Positions 7,301 to 9,810 of a stretch of 9,810 nt of DNA are shown piece after piece. The notes beneath the pieces are model-generated. The model saw only the letters and a program-made list of their open reading frames with translations. It was not told the origin of the DNA and did no database searches. The stretch's first letter is position 1. Each line of letters starts with the position of its first letter. Position numbers and translations under genes: made by a program. This stretch comes from Anaeroplasmataceae bacterium (GTDB lineage Bacteria > Bacillota_I > Bacilli_A > Acholeplasmatales > Anaeroplasmataceae), in the NCBI GenBank assembly GCA_020024985.1, contig JAHHSW010000021.1, positions 1 through 9,810 on the forward strand. Direction: 5' to 3'.

Positions 7301-7928
7301 TATCGGTTACGGTGGATTAGACCATGTTATCGCTAATAACGAGGATGTTAATATCCTAGTTGTTGATACAGAGGTTTACTCTAATACTGGTGGTCAAGCA
7401 TCTAAGTCAAGTCGTACTGGTGCTATCGCTAAGTTCGCTGCAGCTGGTAAGCCAGGCTTCAAGAAGGATTTAGCTTCAATCGCTATGTCTTATGGTCATG
7501 TTTATGTAGCTACAATTTCTCATGGTTATAACCAAAACCAAGTTATTAAGGCATTAAAGGAAGCAGAGGCTTATAATGGTCCATCAATCGTTATTGCTTA
7601 CGCTCCATGTATCGCTCATAACATTAAGAAGGGTCTATTCATGTCTCAAATGGAGGCTAAGAAGGCTACTGAGTGTGGTTACTGGCCAACATTCAGATAT
7701 AACCCAGATCTAGCTAAGGAAGGCAAGAACCCTATGACTCTTGACTCTAAGGAGCCAAACTGGGATCTATATAATGACTTCTTAATGAACGAGGGTCGTT
7801 ATGCTCAATTAACTAAGGTTAACCCTGAAAGAGCTAAGCGCTTATTCGAGACTAACCTTGCAGATGCTAAGAAGCGTTATGCTAACTACAAGCGTCTAGC
7901 TGAAATCGATTATTCTAACCAAGAGTAA
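4347..7928 (+). CDS. nifJ: Pyruvate:ferredoxin (flavodoxin) oxidoreductase, single-chain
   Basis: Converts pyruvate + CoA + oxidised ferredoxin to acetyl-CoA + CO2 + reduced ferredoxin, in the cytoplasm, using TPP and three 4Fe-4S clusters. Its 1193 aa match the homodimeric PFOR family (about 1170-1230). The order is: domain I with the pyruvate-site loop YPITPSSPM (near residue 32); domains II-III; a two-cluster ferredoxin domain with C696/C699/C702/C706 and C750/C753/C756/C760; then the TPP domain with GDGWAYDIG (GDG at 979-981) and the downstream SNTGGQ loop. Ligands of the proximal cluster are present as C830, C833, C858 and C1088, so all twelve cysteines are intact. The ATG at 4347 is 7 nt after AGGAGG; an in-frame TTG at 4314 precedes the ribosome-binding site and is rejected. 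It stands alone between its own promoter and terminator, and the codon choice looks like a highly expressed gene. Confidence 0.98.
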   Translation: MSKQVKRIAIDGNYAAAYSSYAFTEVAGIYPITPSSPMAEYTDEWASQGKKNLFGMPVKIVEMQSEGGAAGTVHGSLQAGALTTTYTASQGLLLKIPNMYKIAGQCLPGVIHVSARTLAAQSLAIFGDHQDVMACRQTGFAMLCSNSVQEVMDLAGVAHLSAIKASIPFLHFFDGFRTSHEVNTVEPIDYSVFNRLVDKKAIAEFRANALNPAHPKTRGTAQNDDVYFQTRELQAQKYGKVYPIVEKYMNAIGKATGRHYKPYQYYGHPNATRVIVAMGSVNQCAEEVVDYLVAHGQRVGLLEVHLYRPFVSKKFLEAMPKTVRKIAVLDRTIEQGALYEPLCLDVQAAYNGVEHAPKIVGGRYGLSSKDTTPDLVNAVFTNLKKQNPKDHFTLGINDDVKFTSLPVTESIDVADPTTTELLFFGLGSDGTVGACKNISKIIGDYTDFYSQSYAAYDSKKSGGSTRLHLRFSKKPIRSTYLVNKPHFVSCSLDAYLDKFDMIDGLRDGGTFLLNTVVDKDHIANRLPNKYKRLLAQKHAKFYIIAANAAARECGFRPGLGVNTIMQSAFFKLNEQIMDYEEAKQHMKEFATKTYTRKGADVVEQNHRAIDMGGTKLVEVTVDPAWANLTDEEKTVDMTRPAFVRDVCDVINSIKGDSLPLSTFAKYGDDCHMPLGTAAYEKRGVATDVPEWHSENCIQCNQCAFVCPHACIRPFLCTEEEVANAPEGAKFLPATGFKAYQYHLAISTLDCTGCGVCLTVCPGKKSKDENGEVVVKKALTSHTMAASREAKEEVICQYFLDHVTYKSDVAGDNNAKNVQFAQPLFEFSGACGGCGETPYVKAVAQLFGDRMMVANATGCTSIYSGSYPSSPYTTNAEGRGPAWANSLFEDNAEFGFGMRMAVETIRDRIQTIMALNKDAMAPETAELCTEWIENRTSGAKTKELAPKIVAALENVDAKWAHDILDVKDYLVKTSQWIIGGDGWAYDIGYGGLDHVIANNEDVNILVVDTEVYSNTGGQASKSSRTGAIAKFAAAGKPGFKKDLASIAMSYGHVYVATISHGYNQNQVIKALKEAEAYNGPSIVIAYAPCIAHNIKKGLFMSQMEAKKATECGYWPTFRYNPDLAKEGKNPMTLDSKEPNWDLYNDFLMNEGRYAQLTKVNPERAKRLFETNLADAKKRYANYKRLAEIDYSNQE

Positions 7929-7947
7929 TTAATTGAATTTATAAATT

Positions 7948-7976
7948 ATGGCAGGTTTTAGGACCTGCCATTTTTT
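7948..7976 (+). terminator. Rho-independent terminator of nifJ
   Basis: A perfect 9-bp GC-rich stem, ATGGCAGGT (7948-7956) with ACCTGCCAT (7963-7971), has a 6-nt loop and is followed directly by TTTTTT. It lies 20 nt after the nifJ stop. Confidence 0.94.
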
Positions 7977-8051
7977 CTACTCAAATTTTGATTTACATGA
8001 TGCTTTAGGATTAATTATTAAAATAATTCTTTAATTTCATAATAAGTAGTA

Positions 8052-8057
8052 TATAAT
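8052..8057 (+). promoter_or_regulatory. -10 element of the NusG-II/Gx operon
   Basis: A consensus TATAAT lies 19 bp before the ATG at 8077. No convincing -35 is found at 16-18 bp (CTTTAA at 17). The strong nifJ terminator upstream means a promoter must lie in 7977-8060, and this is the best candidate. AAGGAGG at 8065-8071 is the ribosome-binding site. Confidence 0.5.
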
Positions 8058-8076
8058 AGTTGTTAAGGAGGTTAAT

Positions 8077-8418
8077 ATGAAAAAAAGAGATATATTTGTT
8101 ATTTTAGGAATTTTAATATTAGCTTCTATTATGCTTGTAGCAATACATTTTATGAAATCCCCAGGTAGTCAGGTTGCTGTATATGTCGATGATAAGGTAG
8201 AGGCTGTTTATAGCTTATCAGCAGATGGAGAATATGAAATTAATAATGGCACTAATAAAATAAAAATAGCTGATGGCGAGGTATGGATGCTTTATGCTAA
8301 TTGCCCAGATAAAAAGTGCATTCATGAATTTGGTAAGATTCATAGCATAGGAGAAACTATTGTTTGCCTACCTAATAAGGTGGTAGTAAAGGTAGTTGGA
8401 GAGGACTTTAAGATATAA
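8077..8418 (+). CDS. Membrane-anchored NusG domain II protein
   Basis: A 113-aa protein. Residues about 6-25 (IFVILGILILASIMLVAIHF) form an N-terminal membrane anchor or uncleaved signal after the basic KKR. The rest is a single NusG-II domain, probably outside the membrane. Its family signature is intact: C76-PDKK-C81, then GKIHSIGETIVC97LPNKVVV. Despite the name, the family is not the transcription factor NusG. In anaerobic Bacillota it usually sits beside a Gx-type membrane protein and often a flavin transferase (ApbE), suggesting a redox or quinone-related envelope role; the exact function is unknown. The three cysteines may bind metal or a cofactor (inference). The start is fixed by AAGGAGG 5 nt upstream. 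The stop overlaps the next start as TAATG, so the two genes are translationally coupled. Confidence 0.88.
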   Translation: MKKRDIFVILGILILASIMLVAIHFMKSPGSQVAVYVDDKVEAVYSLSADGEYEINNGTNKIKIADGEVWMLYANCPDKKCIHEFGKIHSIGETIVCLPNKVVVKVVGEDFKI

Positions 8419-8909
8419 TGACGGTTAAAAGAATGGCATATCTTGGCATGCTATGCTGTGTTGCTATGATATTTTCCTTTATTGAGAGTCAAATTCCTTC
8501 CTTTGTGGCTATACCAGCTATTAAAATGGGGCTTCCTAATATTGTAATTATAGTAATTTTATATAAGCTTGGTGCTAAGGAGGCAATTTTAGTTAATATA
8601 GTAAGAATGCTACTAACTAGCCTTCTATTTGGTAATCTTATGATGCTTACCTATAGCTTTGGTGGGGCAGCCTTAAGTATTATAGCTATGCTTATTATGA
8701 AAAAATTAAATTTTAATGTAATAACAGTAAGTGTTCTTGGTGGTGTTTTTCATAATGTTGGTCAAATTATAGTGGCGGCCTTTGTTGTTTCAACAGTAGA
8801 GCTACTTTATTATTTACCAGTATTAATTATTACAGGAACAATTTCTGGTATATTAATCGGTTTAATTGGAGCTTTAGTAGTTAAGAAGCTTGAACCAATT
8901 GAGTTTTAA
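8418..8909 (+). CDS. Gx transporter family / heptaprenyl diphosphate synthase component I-like membrane protein
   Basis: A 163-aa integral membrane protein with about five hydrophobic segments: near residues 5-22, 33-50, 74-95, 101-123 and 129-155. Family landmarks are the amphipathic KMGLPNIVIIVILYKLGAKEA, the LLTSLLFGNLMM turn, HNVGQ (near 112-116) and LLYYLPVLIITG. It resembles small substrate-binding (S-component-like) membrane proteins, and databases often label it heptaprenyl diphosphate synthase component I although it has no prenyl-synthase active site. The substrate is unknown. The ATG overlaps the preceding TAA by one base, with GGAGAGG about 13 nt upstream, so it is co-translated with the NusG-II gene. 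The usual third partners (ApbE, a polyprenyl synthase or Rnf genes) are not next to it. A terminator starts inside its stop codon. Confidence 0.87.
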   Translation: MTVKRMAYLGMLCCVAMIFSFIESQIPSFVAIPAIKMGLPNIVIIVILYKLGAKEAILVNIVRMLLTSLLFGNLMMLTYSFGGAALSIIAMLIMKKLNFNVITVSVLGGVFHNVGQIIVAAFVVSTVELLYYLPVLIITGTISGILIGLIGALVVKKLEPIEF

Positions 8910-8935
8910 GCTCTAGATTATCTAGAGCTTTTATT
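8908..8935 (+). terminator. Terminator overlapping the stop codon of the Gx-family gene
   Basis: AAGCTCTAGAT (8908-8918) and ATCTAGAGCTT (8920-8930) are perfect 11-bp arms around one T. In RNA this gives a 9-bp stem with a 5-nt loop, followed by TTTTATT. The stem begins with the last two bases of the TAA stop codon. Confidence 0.82.
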
Positions 8936-8967
8936 AAAGTAAATTATTATTTTAAGGAGAATTGATT

Positions 8968-9261
8968 ATGAGTAAAAAATATTTTGATTTTAATGATGAG
9001 GTAGTAATGGGAGGAGACATTCTAACTAAGTATGATGGTAAGGATCTATTATTGAAGAATGTTAAGCCTTACGTGGGACCTGTTACTATGCAATATATTC
9101 CCTTTGGAGGTATACAATCAGTATTTCATGGTAATCTGATTATTACTACAAGAAGTGGCTTTATTGTGCCTGAGGGAATAAGATATAATGGTAAGGATTA
9201 TTCAGTTGAGGAATTTATTAAAATTTTTGATGATTTAGTAAATGTAATACTTCCTTGTTAA
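8968..9261 (+). CDS. Unrecognised 97-aa soluble protein
   Basis: I do not recognise this family. The start is the ATG at 8968, 7 nt after AAGGAGA (8954-8960); a TTG at 8962 is too close to that site. The protein has no signal peptide or membrane segment. It is rich in glycine turns and alternating hydrophobic residues: MGGDILTKYDGKDLLLKNV (residues 14-32), YIPFGGIQSVFHGNLIITT, and a C-terminal VEEFIKIFDDLVNVILPC. This suggests a small mostly-beta fold ending in a helix. Codon use and the ribosome-binding site resemble its neighbours, so it is very likely a real gene. It lies 58 nt after the terminated Gx gene with little room for a promoter, and may be expressed by readthrough. No clear terminator follows. 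No function is proposed. Confidence 0.8.
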   Translation: MSKKYFDFNDEVVMGGDILTKYDGKDLLLKNVKPYVGPVTMQYIPFGGIQSVFHGNLIITTRSGFIVPEGIRYNGKDYSVEEFIKIFDDLVNVILPC

Positions 9262-9316
9262 TTCCAATTTTAATTGCAAAACGTGCTATGACAATTTTTT
9301 AAGAAAACGTTTAACA

Positions 9317-9322
9317 TATAAT
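9317..9322 (+). promoter_or_regulatory. Candidate -10 (distal) for the alcohol dehydrogenase
   Basis: A consensus TATAAT with no good -35 at 16-18 bp (ATTTTT at 17). If used, the leader would be about 90 nt. It competes with the better-spaced promoter at 9326-9354. Confidence 0.35.
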
Positions 9323-9325
9323 ATA

Positions 9326-9354
9326 TTGCTATATTTATTGAACATTCCTATAAA
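9326..9354 (+). promoter_or_regulatory. Candidate promoter (proximal) for the alcohol dehydrogenase
   Basis: TTGCTA (9326-9331), a 17-bp spacer and TATAAA (9349-9354). Transcription would start near 9361, with a leader of about 53 nt containing AGGAGG (9397-9402). Confidence 0.55.
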
Positions 9355-9413
9355 AAAGACTAAAATTAAATTGTCGTGGACGGTAAATAATTAAATAGGA
9401 GGAAATTTATAAA

Positions 9414-9810
9414 ATGAGATTTACTTTACCAAGAGATTTATATCATGGAAAAGGCTCTTTAGAGAACCTTAAGAACTTAAAGGGTCATCGTGCAATGGTT
9501 TGCGTTGGTGGCGGAAGCATGAAGAGATTTGGTTTCTTAGACAAGGCTGTTGAGTACTTAAAGGAAGCAGGAATGGAAGTAGAATTAATCGAAGGAATCG
9601 AACCAGATCCAAGTGTAACTACAGTTATGGCTGGTGCTAAGAGAATGCTTGAATTCCAACCAGACTGGATCGTAGCTATGGGTGGAGGTTCTCCAATCGA
9701 TGCTGCAAAGGCAATGTGGATTAAGTAGGAGCATCCAGAAATTACATTCGAGCAATTGTGTGTAGTATTTGGTATCCCTGAGCTTCGTCAAAAGGCTCAC
9801 TTCTGTGCAA
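9414..9810 (+). pseudogene. Iron-containing alcohol dehydrogenase, in-frame TAG at codon 105, cut by window edge
   Basis: Family III (iron-dependent) NAD(P)H alcohol dehydrogenase; intact members interconvert aldehydes and alcohols in fermentation. The ATG at 9414 lies 11 nt after AGGAGG. The first 104 residues are a normal N-terminus: MRFTLPRDLYHGKGSLENL, the Rossmann-like MVCVGGGSMKRFG, IEPDPSV and the dinucleotide-binding GGGSPIDAAKAMW. At 9726-9728 the frame hits TAG, yet the same frame continues without break to the window end as EHPEITFEQLC...FGIPELRQKAHFCA, the expected family sequence. Relatives typically read AMWIKYEHP here, so TAG stands where TAT/TAC (Tyr) is expected. The intact reading is 9414-9728 only, which would lack the whole iron-binding C-terminal domain. 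It may be a recent nonsense mutation, a sequencing or assembly error, or suppression. Family identity is sure; gene status is uncertain. Confidence 0.85.

Noticed and set aside
8013..8028. AATTATT/AATAATT inverted repeat upstream of the NusG-II gene
   Set aside because: Only 7-bp all-A/T arms in very AT-rich DNA; expected by chance.
9275..9318. Possible catabolite-repression (cre) or Rex sites near AAAACGT in the alcohol dehydrogenase leader
   Set aside because: Both CG-centred sites differ from the cre consensus (two mismatches in one, an extra base in the other), and no TTGTTAA-type inverted pair for Rex is present.
9585..9800. 71-aa minus-strand open frame across the alcohol dehydrogenase
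   Set aside because: Antisense shadow; the plus-strand frame carries family motifs on both sides of the TAG.

Overview
The window is a low-GC, Gram-positive-type bacterial chromosome segment. It has strong AGGAGG ribosome-binding sites, short intergenic gaps, compact hairpin + T-run terminators, and TAA as the stop of eight of nine intact genes (one TAG, no TGA). A long single-chain pyruvate:ferredoxin oxidoreductase together with a NusG-II/Gx-transporter pair and an iron-type alcohol dehydrogenase points to a fermentative anaerobe of the Bacillota. An Erysipelotrichia/Bacilli-like gut lineage is my inference; nothing here fixes the taxon.

Layout. Positions 1-1748 hold typA/bipA (+), whose first codons lie before the window, ending in a strong hairpin terminator. 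Two minus-strand genes follow: a pyridoxal/pyridoxamine kinase (1799-2614) and an XRE-family regulator (2695-3219), separated by a 9-bp inverted repeat. The regulator is divergent, across about 70 bp, from a small CBS-domain protein (3290-3697). A cold-shock protein gene (3848-4045) has a textbook promoter and terminator. About 300 bp of AT-rich non-coding DNA then contains two inverted repeats, a 10-bp direct repeat at 11-bp period and a good promoter, and leads into nifJ/PFOR (4347-7928). Next come a two-gene operon of a membrane-anchored NusG domain II protein and a Gx-type membrane protein (8077-8909), an unrecognised 97-aa protein (8968-9261), and the start of an iron-containing alcohol dehydrogenase (9414 to the window edge).

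How it fits together. Most genes look like independent units with their own promoter or terminator. PFOR (pyruvate to acetyl-CoA plus reduced ferredoxin) and the alcohol dehydrogenase (aldehyde reduction) fit a fermentative metabolism. The NusG-II/Gx pair belongs to a neighbourhood often linked with flavin-dependent redox or isoprenoid quinone functions in anaerobic Bacillota. TypA and Csp are translation/RNA housekeeping functions.

The strongest anomaly is an in-frame TAG at codon 105 of the alcohol dehydrogenase, where the family normally has Tyr. The family-like reading frame continues uninterrupted after it to the window end. I found no mobile element, CRISPR array, tRNA or rRNA, and no convincing new multi-gene system. 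Apart from that stop codon and some candidate operators, this is a fairly ordinary core-genome stretch.
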